A stretch of DNA of 64,000 bases from Longispora albida DSM 44784 (GCF_000379825.1 NZ_KB903814.1:818322-882321), one strand, 5' to 3'; shown: positions 11,501 to 18,234, numbered from the stretch's first letter. The notes: generated by a model not told the origin, from the sequence alone. Translations and numbers: made by a program.

Positions 11501-12732
11501 ACAGCGCCCCGGCGACTCCGCAGCAGGCCCAGATGTACCACCGGGCCCGGCGCGCCCCGGCCTCCGCAGCCAGCCACATCGGCCTGCGGATCAACCTGAC
11601 CGCGCAGGACGGTGAGCTCGACGAGACGGCACTGCGGTCGGCGCTCGACGCCCTGGTCGGCAGGCATCCGGCGCTGCGGACCAGGTTCATCGAGCGTGAC
11701 GGCCAGCTCCGGCAGGAGGTCGGCGCGCCGCATCCGGTGGGGCTGTCCGTTGTGGACGATCCGGCGGATGTGGACGGCTGGGCGCTGGGCTTCGGCCGGG
11801 AGCCGTTCGCGCTCGACGAGCCGTATCCGTTCCGCGCGGGCCTGGCCCGGCTCACGGGCGCGGACAGGCGGCGGAGCTGGGTGCTCGTGCTGGTGATCCA
11901 TCACCTGGTCGCGGACGGCTGGTCCATGCTGAACCTGGTCTCCGAGTTCCGTGAGCTGTACTCGGCGGCGCTCGGCGGCCGGGTTCCGGCGCTGGTGCCG
12001 CTGCCCGCCACGTACCTGGACTACGCACGGCGCGAGCTGCCGGACCAGTCCGCGTACTGGCGCTCCACACTGGACGGCCTGCCGCCGCACGAGCCGGTGC
12101 AGACCTCCGGTGACGGCGCGGAGTACGCGTTCTCCGTCCCCGCCGACCTGACACGCCGGCTGGAGAAGATCGCCGCCGCGCAGGGGACGACGCTGTTCCC
12201 GGTGCTCGTCGCCGCGTACGCAGAGCTGATCTGCCAGCTCACCGGCGCTGACGACGTGCTCGTGGCCGCGCCGTACGCCTTCAGGGACACGACGGGTGAC
12301 GAGCCGGTCGTCGGCCTGTACTCGAGCATCCTGCCGATCCGGGTCCGGCTCGCCGGGGTGCAGACGCCCGGCGAGCTGATCGCCCAGGTCCGCGACACGT
12401 TCCACGACGCGGTCGGCCATGCCGTCCCGATCGGGCAGGTGTGGTCGGCGGTGCGGCCCGGCTGGGACCCGCGTACCGACCCGCCGCCGCTGGCCTCGGC
12501 CCTGATCGCCGTCAACCCGGGCCTGCCTGCCCTCGACCTGCCCGGCCTGCGCGCCGAACTGGTGGACATGGCGCTCGGCTCTGCCCGGCGGGACTGGTCG
12601 ATGATGCTCGTGCCGGAGGGCGAGGGGCTGGCCGGGGTGGCCGAGTACGCCACGGATGTGGCCGGCCTGACCGCGATCGAGGAGCGCTGTGCGGCGTTCG
12701 TGGCGATTCTGGAGGGGTATAGTCGCTGGTAG
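2548..12732 (+). CDS. Hybrid FAAL-PKS-monooxygenase-NRPS megasynthase
   Basis: A single 3,394-residue assembly line (numbered from 2548). Domains in order: a fatty-acyl-AMP-ligase-like domain (~18-525; SSGSTSGTPK, and GRSKDVIILNGGNHYCHEIE); ACP (GLGS, Ser586); KS (~645-1070; TACSTS Cys804, VEAHGTGT, NIGH); AT (GHSLGEY Ser1216; AFH suggests malonyl); ACP (GADSL, Ser1507). Then a Pro-rich linker, an FMN-type luciferase-like monooxygenase (~1641-1980, MupA/Atu3671 type), C (HHLASDG, His2133), A (YTSGSSGTPKG; core LTPNGK), PCP (GGHSL, Ser2950) and a terminal C-like domain (HHLVADG). There is no KR, DH, aminotransferase, TE or reductase. I infer that a fatty acid is activated, extended once with malonyl-CoA, oxidised next to the carbonyl, joined to one amino acid and released by the last C domain. 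The order recalls cyanobacterial MicA (microginin) without the aminotransferase. No PPTase or MbtH gene is nearby. An upstream GTG at 2485 is an alternative start. Confidence 0.93.
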   Translation: MIAAVSHGPALPADSGLPSTLPEALATAAAQHPAHGVLCAGQARDLLTYPELLSRAAEVAGGLRAMGVAPGDPVLVEAAATRDFLTAFWGCVLAGALPAPVTGQIQQAAASALGNPLFLGTGGVDVARLTGPALAPHRPQPGDVALLQLSSGSTSGTPKIIPITHRGLHELAIGARAGLGISAASLLHNWLPLDHSGGFLLYHVTPVWLGASNIHTPTAWILEEPGRWPGLLAQEGVTHSWAPNFGYQLTAQAIGGRRWDLSRVESLASGGEQITLRAVEDFLAATAPSGLDPRVLISAWGMAETATGICFARLSDPGVLHRVRGESLAGELEPAAEDDPDQRVFFSVGRPSPGASFRITGDEGGVLPELHIGHLQVRSARITSGYWGDPVSTAAVFTADGWFDTGDLAFMSGGQITITGRSKDVIILNGGNHYCHEIEAAAGGGLVAAVGVPDQATGTEELVICHVPRAGETAEAAGQRIRAQVHDRLQLTVARVVAMTEAEFPRTSSGKIQRGKLRDWLLSESTLDSVPGGATTQLPAVAVEAAPAPPAGTTRLSASAARSLILAALGRPADPDTPFHELGLGSIQLIQLRAELSARLGWEVPQTAFFAYPTVSALAAHLSSGQPEGVAASGAGGEAEPADRRVAIIGMAARFPGAEDPEEFWAALLAGKDSVQRFAGLPEHLVPVTGALADIEGFDAGLFGIGEREAELLDPQHRLFLEVCHGALENGGYGVQPPGARIGLYAGSGMNLYTGQTHSRRLGEPGDPVTAIQAAIGSQPDFLPSRVAYRLGLTGPAVAVQTACSTSLVAVHLAVQALLSGDADLALAGAAAVHVPQVTGYEWAEGSMLSPTGEIRPFDAAADGVVGGNGVAAVLLKPYARALADGDTIHGVILGSAINNDGAAKAGFTAPSVGGQADVIRRALRTAGVSPGTIGYVEAHGTGTALGDPIEFAALTEVYERPPGGRIVLGSVKANIGHLDSCAGMAGLIRAVLSLREAAFAPQIKFASPNPQLDLAGSPFRIVTAAEPWPAGPGPRRAAVSALGVGGTNAHVILEEPPAVPARPEPLPLGIYPVSAMTAEGLAEVARRHAEYLRANPGLPAADLAVTAGAGRRHLPHRFVALGTSPAELATALEAGPSAPDIPRGPVAFTYSGQGLTPTDTAGLSRFPVWRATYERCLAAAGGSLGVQGGLVAQQIQLTELWRSWGVEPELAAGHSLGEYAALYAAGVLSLEDTMRLVSVRDQLFGEAMAPGAMLIVFAGPADTADVVAELGGAGLELAVVNTTAQHVLAGPAEAVGRAEAVLAGRGVATRRLAAERAFHTAMVEPALPGLLAAAAGVRFSPARIPVVGSSDGVVHPAGWVPAGDHLARHARQATRYDLTLDALAASGCRMFLEIGPAAVLTAVGLEHSPDGRLWVPSLRPGTPALDTLLGSVASLHTAGVALDWHALTSHSGGRRVPLAAYPYARDTQPEAAPAVLAGLLDGALSRVLGGPVTDPDASLLSLGADSLMLVNLAQEIERDYGVKVSLRELFGDLGTPARLAAAVQDRGTPRPAIPGQRTAPVVERLVPSADVQPVPKEDVQRAAPPVPVAADTSAIERIIQEQLRVMSQQLDVLRGTSEPATVSLPVPAPVPVPVREPVQGGLDFSLYFFGDYPAGDTTDAYQAVLSAAEYADVNGLHGVWLPERHFHSFGGIFPNPSVLASAVAARTSRIRINAGSVVLPLHHPIRVAEEWSVVDNLSGGRVGLGCAPGWHANDFVFFPENYGQHKDVMYDNLGTVLRLWRGEPVAARSGDGREIEVSLYPRPVQAVPPVFTAIVGNPDSYRQAAAERVGVVTNLMTQGIADLARNIALYRSEYPGGRVVVLVHTYLGPDAERARAEAFEPFCSYLRSSLSLLGQVANSLGMKIGAETAEDDIQFMLERAYERYCAERALIGSPESVAPVLAELTAAGADEIACFVDFGLPAAAVRAGLPYIVQLQDLVPAQAARHRQETVQPVQPGNNTEPASVIEAPIAPGQRRLWLSEQLDPGQPSYNEAVAIQLDGPLDVAALRAGLKALTVRHHPLRTGFRDGKQLIYPAWPGDLTVEDQDGEAEAAVRAAMAEESQRAFGLGAGEVFAARLLRFSPAQHVLVLSFHHLASDGWSYKVLTRDLSALYAAAVTGEPASLPELPVTYAELAARQADPSPASLAYWRGQLSPEPPRLRLPADGAGPGERPGRSLFADFPAELAEQAKEFSRAEGVTLFATLLAAFAASVCRFSGQDEFVLGTGAASRPAEAADLVGFFTATLPIRADLTGDPSLRTLARQLHNTFAEAFDYAVPFDELVRAVGPDRLPGRNPFFDVAIEFEGDGAFELELPGVTATLLRAGLDKAPLDLMVYLSHGAGGMRAHVEYTVDVLSEETVRGILGVFRQVLGRAVRHPDASLGQLLAEEGADPLAGPVSQAPEVTLGALCERWAADPGPAIQHGSQVWTHRELHGRATALASLVHAQGIAPGDLVAVCLPRGPELAAACLAVLRAGGAFLPLDPALPEARLRLMMADSGARLLLTHRGGLETKTPIVYVEDEAPEGYQLPPVPADPEALAYCVYTSGSSGTPKGVLVPHRAVVNTVHWHLGALLDGRPRVSQLLSPGFDAGICELFTTLASGGTLVISPEEVRADPAALAAWLTAEAIEVAFVPAVLAEPLFAEPVTLRVLITGGSALTARPPAGFPAVVVNEYGPTENGIVTTAGVVAPEPAAGLPHIGQPIPGVRLAILDPDGRAVPPGLPGELWAAGRGLALGYLGRPEETAAAFGTLDGEPAYRTGDRVRLRPDGSLDFLGRLDEQVQVRGYRVEPAEVTATLRATPGVQDAVVVPRGDRLVAYVVSTRSTAELRDHLAGLLPEPMIPSSWIGMPALPLTPNGKADLAALPVRAMLDEPAAEPATPAERRVHAAFTAELGTADVPADRSFFELGGHSLSAVRVANALGISPAALFQAPTVRRLAAVLDPVEDSAPATPQQAQMYHRARRAPASAASHIGLRINLTAQDGELDETALRSALDALVGRHPALRTRFIERDGQLRQEVGAPHPVGLSVVDDPADVDGWALGFGREPFALDEPYPFRAGLARLTGADRRRSWVLVLVIHHLVADGWSMLNLVSEFRELYSAALGGRVPALVPLPATYLDYARRELPDQSAYWRSTLDGLPPHEPVQTSGDGAEYAFSVPADLTRRLEKIAAAQGTTLFPVLVAAYAELICQLTGADDVLVAAPYAFRDTTGDEPVVGLYSSILPIRVRLAGVQTPGELIAQVRDTFHDAVGHAVPIGQVWSAVRPGWDPRTDPPPLASALIAVNPGLPALDLPGLRAELVDMALGSARRDWSMMLVPEGEGLAGVAEYATDVAGLTAIEERCAAFVAILEGYSRW

Positions 12733-12815
12733 CCGGGCGGTTTCGTGCCCGGCTCCGGACGAGATGTGCGCCGTACCCGGTCCGCCAAGACGACGCTCAC
12801 CAAGGAGTGAGTGTC

Positions 12816-13085
12816 GTGGTGTCACAGCTGGTGCAGATCCTCGGTTCCCTGCTGGTGCTCGCCGGGTTCGCCCTGGCCCAGTACGGCGTGCTGTCGCCCC
12901 GGTCGCGGACCTATCTCGTGCTCAACCTCGCCGGGTCGGCCGTGCTCGCCGTGCTGGCCCTTCTCGACCGGCAGTGGGGATTCCTGCTGCTCGAAGGGGT
13001 CTGGGCGATCGTCTCGGCCGCCGGCCTGCTCAAGGCCCTGCGCGGCGGCGGCCAGGACACACCGGCCGGCGGGACTGCTCACTAG
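12816..13085 (+). CDS. CBU_0592-like small membrane protein
   Basis: The 89-residue product is almost entirely hydrophobic, with about three helices. The pattern QILGSLLVLAGFALAQYG, then SRTYLVLNLAGSAVLA and DRQWGFLLLEGVWAIVS, matches the CBU_0592 family of small membrane proteins, whose function is unknown. AAGGAG at 12802-12807 overlaps the GTG at 12807, so the GTG at 12816 (8 nt spacing) is the more likely start. It follows the megasynthase by 83 bp on the same strand. It could be co-transcribed, but nothing ties it to the pathway. Confidence 0.8.
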   Translation: MVSQLVQILGSLLVLAGFALAQYGVLSPRSRTYLVLNLAGSAVLAVLALLDRQWGFLLLEGVWAIVSAAGLLKALRGGGQDTPAGGTAH

Positions 13086-13198
13086 CCCGCGGGCTGGTCG
13101 GCACCGCCCCGGCCGGTGAGGCCATGGCCAGCAGGCCAGCCGCACACGCGAAGGCCAGCCACGCGCGGCACCGCCGCAGGTGTGCCCAGGCCGCCCTG

Positions 13199-13470
13199 TC
13201 AGTCGTAGTGGCGGAACCGGGGCCACGGCTGGCTCGGCTCCCGGCAGACCCGGATCACCACGCACTGTTCCTCGCTGTCGACGCCCAGGCCATTCGGAGC
13301 GTGCCCGCGTCGGCACGGTACTCGAAGAACTGGACCGCGATGACGGCGTTCGCGAACTCAGGCCGCCTGCTCAGCAGTTACAGCTCGTTCTGGCCACTGT
13401 AGACGGCCGGCAGGTCGCGGCCGTACCGGCCGATCACGCCGGCCTCGCCGGCCCGCCAGCCACAGCCGCC
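13199..13470 (-). pseudogene. Decayed small hypothetical gene
   Basis: Reading leftwards, GVIGRYGRDLPAVYSGQNEL meets a TAA near 13380. The same frame then continues with RRPEFANAVIAVQFFEYRA. The natural ending, EEQCVVIRVCREPSQPWPRF followed by RHYD and TGA at 13199-13201, is reached only after a frameshift near 13300. The peptide quality on both sides suggests a former coding sequence with at least one stop and one frameshift. The family is not recognised, and the upstream end is not clear. Confidence 0.35.
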
Positions 13471-13562
13471 CCGAGCCTCCGCAGAGGATCCGGATGACGA
13501 ACGGCGGCTGATCGGCGCACCCCACTGTGGATGCTGCCGGGCATCCGGAGCTACAGCCGGGG

Positions 13563-13586
13563 AAAGCCCGGAGCCCGAGGGGCTTT
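13563..13586 (+). terminator. Stem-loop, possible terminator
   Basis: AAAGCCC (13563-13569) pairs perfectly with GGGCTTT (13580-13586) around a 10-nt loop and is followed by TTC. The stem is short and the T-run is short. It may end transcription from the left before the cell-wall enzyme gene. Confidence 0.35.
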
Positions 13587-13799
13587 TCGCCATGGATGCC
13601 GGATTTTGGCCCGCGATCACCGCCGGTCCCCTCCCTGCGGACCTGGGCGCGCCCCGCCGGTTCGGTACTGGCGGAGGACCCACCACCGGTCCCAGGTTTA
13701 GCCATTTTCCCCGATGACGGTAGTTCGCCTGGCTAGCTAGCATTTCTCACGTTTTACCGAACGCTGATGCACTGAACACCGTTAGGAAACCCCTCTCTC

Positions 13800-15737
13800 A
13801 TGAACCCCTCCTTACGCCGTGCTGTCTCCGGCCTGGCCCTGTCCGGCGTGCTCGCCACAGGTGCCATCAGCCTCTCCCAGACCGCGTACGCGGCTCCTGG
13901 CCCCGGCTGCGGGCCCGTGACCACCAGCGACGAGGAGACGGCGCGCCGGGTCACGGGTGACCTCACCGGCAAGCTCGCCGGGAAGGTGACCGGATCGCAG
14001 GTGTCGTGCGCGCGGGCCATCACCGCCGCCGTCCTCGACCGGGGGCTGACCCAGGACGCCGCAGTGATCGCCGTCACGGCCGCGATCACGGAATCCCAGC
14101 TGCGGAACATCCCCGGTGACAACGATCACGATGCCGCCGGCCTGTTCCAGCAGGGTGAGAGCTGGGGTCCGCTCGACCGCCGGCTGGACCCGGCGCAGTC
14201 GGCCGGCGCTTTCCTGGACGCGATGGAAAAGGCGTACCCGGGCGGTTCCTGGGGCGGTGTCCCGGCTGGCGAGGTGTCCCAGCGGGTCCAGGCCGCAGAC
14301 GTGCCGCGAGGCTACGAGGCCGAGGCGGGCGACGCGCGCCGGATCATCGCCGCGCTGACGGCCACAGCCGCACCAGTACCCACGGCCGCACCGTCCACAC
14401 CGGCCACGTCCGTGCCTGTGCCGACGGCTCCGGCGGCTCCCGCACTGGCGGCTCCCGCATCGTCCGGTTCAGCGCAGGGTGCTTCGGCGGACGGCTGGGG
14501 GATCGCCCGGTCCACGGTGATCAGCCGGGCGCAGTACTGGTTCGCCAACCGGGGCCGGATCTACTACAACCAGGGCGGGCGCTACCCGGATCCGCAGGGG
14601 AACACCTACCGGACCGACTGCTCCGGGTACGTGTCGATGGCGCTGGGGCTGCCGCGCAGCTACGGTACGGACGACTTCGCGGGCAGCGGCTCGTTCTTCC
14701 CGATCAGCCGGTCGTCACTCGCGCCGGGCGACATCCTGAACAACACCTCGGGCCCGTACTCCAGCCACCACGTCATCCTGTTCGACAGGTGGGAGGCTGA
14801 CGGGGTCCACTTCTCCTACTACAGCTTCGGGTCGACGCCCGTCACCTACGTCCGGCACGCGTCCTTCTCCGGGACGCTCGACAGCCACCCGGCGGGCAAC
14901 TACCGGGCCTTCCGGTACGCCGGCATCGCCGAGGACGCCGTCGCCGCACCTCCCGCCCCCAAGCCGCTCATGACGGGTGTCGGTGACATCTTCGGCGACG
15001 GCCGGCAGAGCTTCGTCTCCATCAGCGGCGGCACGGGGACCCTGTACTACGGCAACGGCTACGGCAGCTTCGCCAGCAGCATCTCGCTGGGCGGCGGCTG
15101 GACCGGCACCCAGCAGATCGCCGGGGTCGGCGCGTTCGACGGCCAGCCCGGCCACCACGGCATGCTCGCCCTGCGCACCGACGGTTCCATCTGGCTGTAC
15201 AACATCATCAACAACGGCGGCAGCGCCACCTTCGCTGGCCCGCCGGCCCTCGTCGACCGGGGCTTCAACGGCACAGTGGCCCTCGCTGGCGTCGGCGACG
15301 TCTTCGGTAACGGCCGGCAGAGTTTCGCCGTGGTGCTCTCCAACGGCTGGGCGAAGCTGTTCTACGGCAACGGTTCCGGCAGCTGGGCGACCAGCATCTC
15401 CCTGGGCGGCGGCTGGAACGGCACCAGCGCGATCTCCGGTGTCGGCGACTTCGCCGGCCGCGGCGGGCGGGGCCTGCTCGCCCAGCGCACCGACGGGTCG
15501 ACCTGGCTGTACAACGTGATCAACTCGTCCGGGTACGCCACGCTGGCCGGTCCGGCTTCCCTGGTCGACCGCGGGTTCAAGGGCGCTGGCGCGATCGCCG
15601 GCGTGGGCAACTTCGACGGCGGCCACGGCACGGACTTCCTGTACAGCCACGACGGCGAGCAGTCGCTGTACCTGGTGAGCGGCAACGCCACCGGCTCGTG
15701 GCGCTACGTGTACCGGATCACCGGCGGCTGGCGCTGA
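13800..15737 (+). CDS. Secreted NlpC/P60-type cell-wall hydrolase with C-terminal repeats
   Basis: The 645-residue protein starts with a Sec signal peptide (MNPSLRR... ending AYA-APG). Residues ~60-180 form a lysozyme-like module (VIAVTAAITESQLRN...AAGLFQQGESWG) as seen in actinobacterial peptidoglycan enzymes. An Ala/Pro/Thr linker follows. A Cys-His hydrolase domain spans ~235-380, with TDCSGYVSMALG supplying the catalytic Cys and HHVILFD a His. The C-terminal ~250 residues hold repeated FG-GAP/VCBS-like units (VGDIFGDGRQSF, YGNGYGSF, ISLGGGW, ALRTDGSIWLYN, each seen at least twice), probably a beta-propeller that binds wall or sugar. Expected role: extracellular peptidoglycan cleavage. The Shine-Dalgarno site (AGGA, about 13 nt upstream) is weak. 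Confidence 0.85.
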   Translation: MNPSLRRAVSGLALSGVLATGAISLSQTAYAAPGPGCGPVTTSDEETARRVTGDLTGKLAGKVTGSQVSCARAITAAVLDRGLTQDAAVIAVTAAITESQLRNIPGDNDHDAAGLFQQGESWGPLDRRLDPAQSAGAFLDAMEKAYPGGSWGGVPAGEVSQRVQAADVPRGYEAEAGDARRIIAALTATAAPVPTAAPSTPATSVPVPTAPAAPALAAPASSGSAQGASADGWGIARSTVISRAQYWFANRGRIYYNQGGRYPDPQGNTYRTDCSGYVSMALGLPRSYGTDDFAGSGSFFPISRSSLAPGDILNNTSGPYSSHHVILFDRWEADGVHFSYYSFGSTPVTYVRHASFSGTLDSHPAGNYRAFRYAGIAEDAVAAPPAPKPLMTGVGDIFGDGRQSFVSISGGTGTLYYGNGYGSFASSISLGGGWTGTQQIAGVGAFDGQPGHHGMLALRTDGSIWLYNIINNGGSATFAGPPALVDRGFNGTVALAGVGDVFGNGRQSFAVVLSNGWAKLFYGNGSGSWATSISLGGGWNGTSAISGVGDFAGRGGRGLLAQRTDGSTWLYNVINSSGYATLAGPASLVDRGFKGAGAIAGVGNFDGGHGTDFLYSHDGEQSLYLVSGNATGSWRYVYRITGGWR

Positions 15738-15908
15738 TCCTGGGCGGTCCAGCACCGCACAGCCCGGCCCGGCACCGTCAGGTTGCCGCGCCGGGTCCCA
15801 GGCTCGCCGCGACCTCGGCAGGATCGGCAGGACACGCCCTCAGCCCCGGTGAGGAACACGGGGGCAGGAGTGCACCGGTTCGCCAGCTCAGGTGCCCGGG
15901 ACGGCGGG

Positions 15909-15920
15909 TAGCGTGTGGAC
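15909..15920 (+). promoter_or_regulatory. Leaderless promoter -10 of O-methyltransferase gene
   Basis: TAGCGT (15909-15914) is followed by 6 nt and the ATG at 15921. No Shine-Dalgarno site is present. It matches the TAnnnT-N6/7-start pattern seen repeatedly in the window. Confidence 0.5.
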
Positions 15921-16580
15921 ATGTCTACCAGAAGCCTCACCCTTGACGAAGCGCTCCAGTCCTATGTGGTGGCCCGTATCCCGTCCCAGGATCAGATCGT
16001 CACCGACCTGATCGCCGAGACCCAGGCGAACCTGGGCGGGGCGGCCGGCATGCAGATCGCCGCGGAGCAGAGCGCGTTCATGACCCTGCTGACGAAGATC
16101 ACCGGCGTGCGGTTCGCCGTGGAGGTGGGCACCTTCACCGGCCTGTCCTCCCTGTCGATCGCCCGGGGCCTCGAGCCGGGCGGCAAGCTGCTGTGCTGCG
16201 ACATCAGCGAGGACTGGACCGGCGTCGCCCGCCGGTACTGGAACCGGGCGGGTGTCAGTGACTCGATCGAGCTGAAGATCGCCCCGGCCGCCGAGACTCT
16301 GGCCGCCCTGCCCGCAGAGCAGAGCATCGACCTCGCGTTCATCGACGCCGACAAGACCGGCTACCCGGTGTACTGGGAGGAGATCGTCTCCCGCCTGCGG
16401 CCCGGTGGCGTCGTGCTGGTCGACAACACGCTGTGGAGCGGCCGGGTCGTCGACCCGGAGGCGACCGACGCCGACAGCGTGGCGATCCGCGCGTTCAACG
16501 ACATGGTGGCCGCCGACAAGCGTGTCGAGTCGGTCATCCTGCCGATCGGCGACGGCCTGACCCTGGCCCGGAAGGTCTGA
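15921..16580 (+). CDS. SAM-dependent O-methyltransferase (caffeoyl-CoA/catechol type)
   Basis: The 219-residue protein is a class I methyltransferase of the Methyltransf_3 family. EVGTFTGLSSLSIARGL is motif I for SAM binding. CCDISEDW carries the ribose-binding acid, FIDADKTGY is the metal/substrate Asp motif of this family, and GGVVLVDNTLWSG is the downstream strand. Members use a divalent metal to methylate vicinal hydroxyls of phenolics or acyl conjugates; the substrate is not predictable here. ATG 15921 is preferred to GTG 15915 because of the -10 hexamer spacing. It is a single gene closed by a strong stem-loop. Confidence 0.9.
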   Translation: MSTRSLTLDEALQSYVVARIPSQDQIVTDLIAETQANLGGAAGMQIAAEQSAFMTLLTKITGVRFAVEVGTFTGLSSLSIARGLEPGGKLLCCDISEDWTGVARRYWNRAGVSDSIELKIAPAAETLAALPAEQSIDLAFIDADKTGYPVYWEEIVSRLRPGGVVLVDNTLWSGRVVDPEATDADSVAIRAFNDMVAADKRVESVILPIGDGLTLARKV

Positions 16581-16603
16581 CTCTCACCCTGAATGCCTGA
16601 CGA

Positions 16604-16627
16604 CGGGGTGGGCGTGAGCCCACCCCG
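16604..16627. terminator. Bidirectional stem-loop terminator
   Basis: A perfect 10-bp stem (16604-16613 with 16618-16627) closes a GTGA tetraloop, followed by GTTTG. It lies between the convergent O-methyltransferase and hypothetical genes and can serve both strands. Confidence 0.7.
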
Positions 16628-16647
16628 GTTTGTCGCGGCCTCGGACG

Positions 16648-17238
16648 TTAGCCGGCAAGCTCAAGCAGCCGGCACATGTCGTGGAAGCCTTCCACACAGG
16701 CGTCGGTAACCGTGCGGTGGCCGCTTGTGGTCTCGGCGTACAGCAGAAGAAAGTACGGGTCGATGGTGTCCGGGGAGTAGATGCTGGCCTCGACAACCTC
16801 GCCGTCCGGGCCCTCGAACCGGCAGTGTTCGCCGTGCGGCTCCAGGTCCCAGGTCCCGCCCCGGAACTGGACAGTTTCGGGGTACTCCCCGTCGGGGTCT
16901 CCCTGGGGCGACGTCCCGGCCAGCATGAGGGCCACCAGCGCTCCAGCCACCTGCCGGAACTCGGCGACGAGATGATCCAGGGCCGGGCGCACGGCGGCGG
17001 CTTCGGCGTCCGTGAGGAGCTGGAGCACCGTGAGACCCCGCCCTCCTCGGCTCGTCCCCGGCACGGCGAAGACCGTCACGTGAGGCGGGAGCGCGGCTCG
17101 CAGAGTTCGCGCGATGGCCGTAGCTGACGGCATGTCGGCGTCGAGGGGGATGAACAGCTTCTGACCCCGGGCGACCCGCTGGGCGATGTCGGCCGGGTCC
17201 GGCATTCCCGGCGGGGCCGGCCCGGCCTCTGGCTCCAT
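16648..17238 (-). CDS. Hypothetical protein, ~196 residues
   Basis: I do not recognise a family. The product is soluble and acidic and has no signal peptide. The N-terminal half (IPLDADMPSATAIARTLRAA and VTVFAVPGTSRGGRGLTVLQ) looks like an alpha/beta domain. The C-terminal part contains RGGTWDLEPHGEHCRFEGPD and ends in an aromatic-rich helix (DPYFLLLYAETTSGHRTV...FHDMCRLLEL). The start ATG at 17238 has only a weak upstream purine run. It follows the LysR gene on the same strand with a 42-bp gap, so it may be its co-transcribed partner. Confidence 0.65.
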   Translation of the reverse strand: MEPEAGPAPPGMPDPADIAQRVARGQKLFIPLDADMPSATAIARTLRAALPPHVTVFAVPGTSRGGRGLTVLQLLTDAEAAAVRPALDHLVAEFRQVAGALVALMLAGTSPQGDPDGEYPETVQFRGGTWDLEPHGEHCRFEGPDGEVVEASIYSPDTIDPYFLLLYAETTSGHRTVTDACVEGFHDMCRLLELAG

Positions 17239-17280
17239 GCCGCCAGGCTAGCCGGGGTGTACAACCGGCCGGACAGACCC

Positions 17281-18234
17281 CTAGTCGCCGGGTGTGCGGA
17301 GTTTCCGCCAGGCGCAGAGGGCCGCGCTGCGCTGGGCGTCGGCCTGGTAGGCGGCGAGGGCCCAGGCGACCAGGTCGGCGGAGCGGGCAGCCAGCGTGCT
17401 GCCGGTCTGCCAGGCGAGCAGGTGCCGCATCCACAGCGGATCTCCGGCGAGGGGCCGGACGACGATGCCGGCCGAGGGTTCGAAGGTCGCCTGGCACGGG
17501 GAGACGGCCTTGCCGGTGGCGATCAGCTCGTGGGTGGGGCGGAGTTCCGCGATGCGGTGCCCGACCCGGGGCTCGAAACCGGCGCGCTGGCAGGCAGCTT
17601 CGAAGCTCTCTGGCCAGCCGGCTCCGTCGGGCGGGGTCAGTACCCAGGTGTCGGCGGCCAGGCTGCCGAGGTTGATCTCCGGCTGCCCTGCCTGGGGGTG
17701 GCTGACGGGGAGTGCGACGAAGACGGGTTCGCTGACGAGTTCGCAGAGCTGGACGCCGGGTGGCGGGCAGGTCTCCCAGGACGGGTAGTCCACGACGACG
17801 GCCAGGTCGAGCTGCCCGGACGCGACCAGGTCCACGAGCAGGCGCGGGGCCGGCTCTGTGCGGACCTGGACCTCGGTGGCGTGGAGTTCCCTGGTGAGCT
17901 TGCCTGCCAGCCCGATCACCACGGGGCCCGCGATGCCGCCGAGGCGCAGGGGTGGCCTGGCGGCCTCGGCGTGCCAGCTCAGCGCCCCGCGCCGCAGGTC
18001 GTCGGCTGCGGAGAGGACGATGCGCGCCCGGTACAGGAAGAACTGCCCGAAGGGCGTGGGCCGCACACCGTAGGCCTGGCGCTGGAAGAGCTGGCCGCCG
18101 AGACCGCGCTCGATCCGCTGGAGCTGCGCGGTCAGGGCAGGCTGGGTGGTGCCGAGCGTGACGGCCGCCTTGGTGATGCTGCCGGCGTCGGCCACGGCGC
18201 ACACCGCGCGCAGGTGACGCAGTTCTAGCTCCAC
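17281..18234 (-). CDS. LysR family transcriptional regulator
   Basis: The 317-residue protein has an N-terminal winged helix (LRHLRAVCAVADAGSITKAA, then LGTTQPALTAQLQRIE) and a LysR periplasmic-binding-like effector domain. The GTG at 18234 is preceded at 7 nt by TACTCT on the coding strand (18242-18247), giving a leaderless start. LysR proteins usually regulate a neighbouring divergent gene, but here the upstream neighbour (NAT) is on the same strand with its 3' end facing this promoter. The target could be the downstream hypothetical gene or a distant locus. Effector unknown. Confidence 0.9.
   Translation of the reverse strand: MELELRHLRAVCAVADAGSITKAAVTLGTTQPALTAQLQRIERGLGGQLFQRQAYGVRPTPFGQFFLYRARIVLSAADDLRRGALSWHAEAARPPLRLGGIAGPVVIGLAGKLTRELHATEVQVRTEPAPRLLVDLVASGQLDLAVVVDYPSWETCPPPGVQLCELVSEPVFVALPVSHPQAGQPEINLGSLAADTWVLTPPDGAGWPESFEAACQRAGFEPRVGHRIAELRPTHELIATGKAVSPCQATFEPSAGIVVRPLAGDPLWMRHLLAWQTGSTLAARSADLVAWALAAYQADAQRSAALCAWRKLRTPGD

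Larger units (their letters stand above)
13086..13799. other. Gene-poor stretch between membrane protein and NlpC/P60 gene
   Basis: No intact gene is visible in these 714 bases. It holds a frameshifted coding remnant on the minus strand (about 13199-13470), a stem-loop at 13563-13586, and a possible structured leader. In the leader, ACCTGGG near 13645 can pair with CCCAGGT near 13690. It lacks the signature segments of a c-di-AMP riboswitch, which often precedes cell-wall hydrolase genes in this phylum. Confidence 0.5.

Noticed and set aside
13600..13799. c-di-AMP (ydaO-type) riboswitch before the cell-wall hydrolase gene
   Set aside because: Such riboswitches often precede these genes, but the conserved segments I know from the class are absent here. 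Only an ACCTGGG/CCCAGGT pairing is visible.
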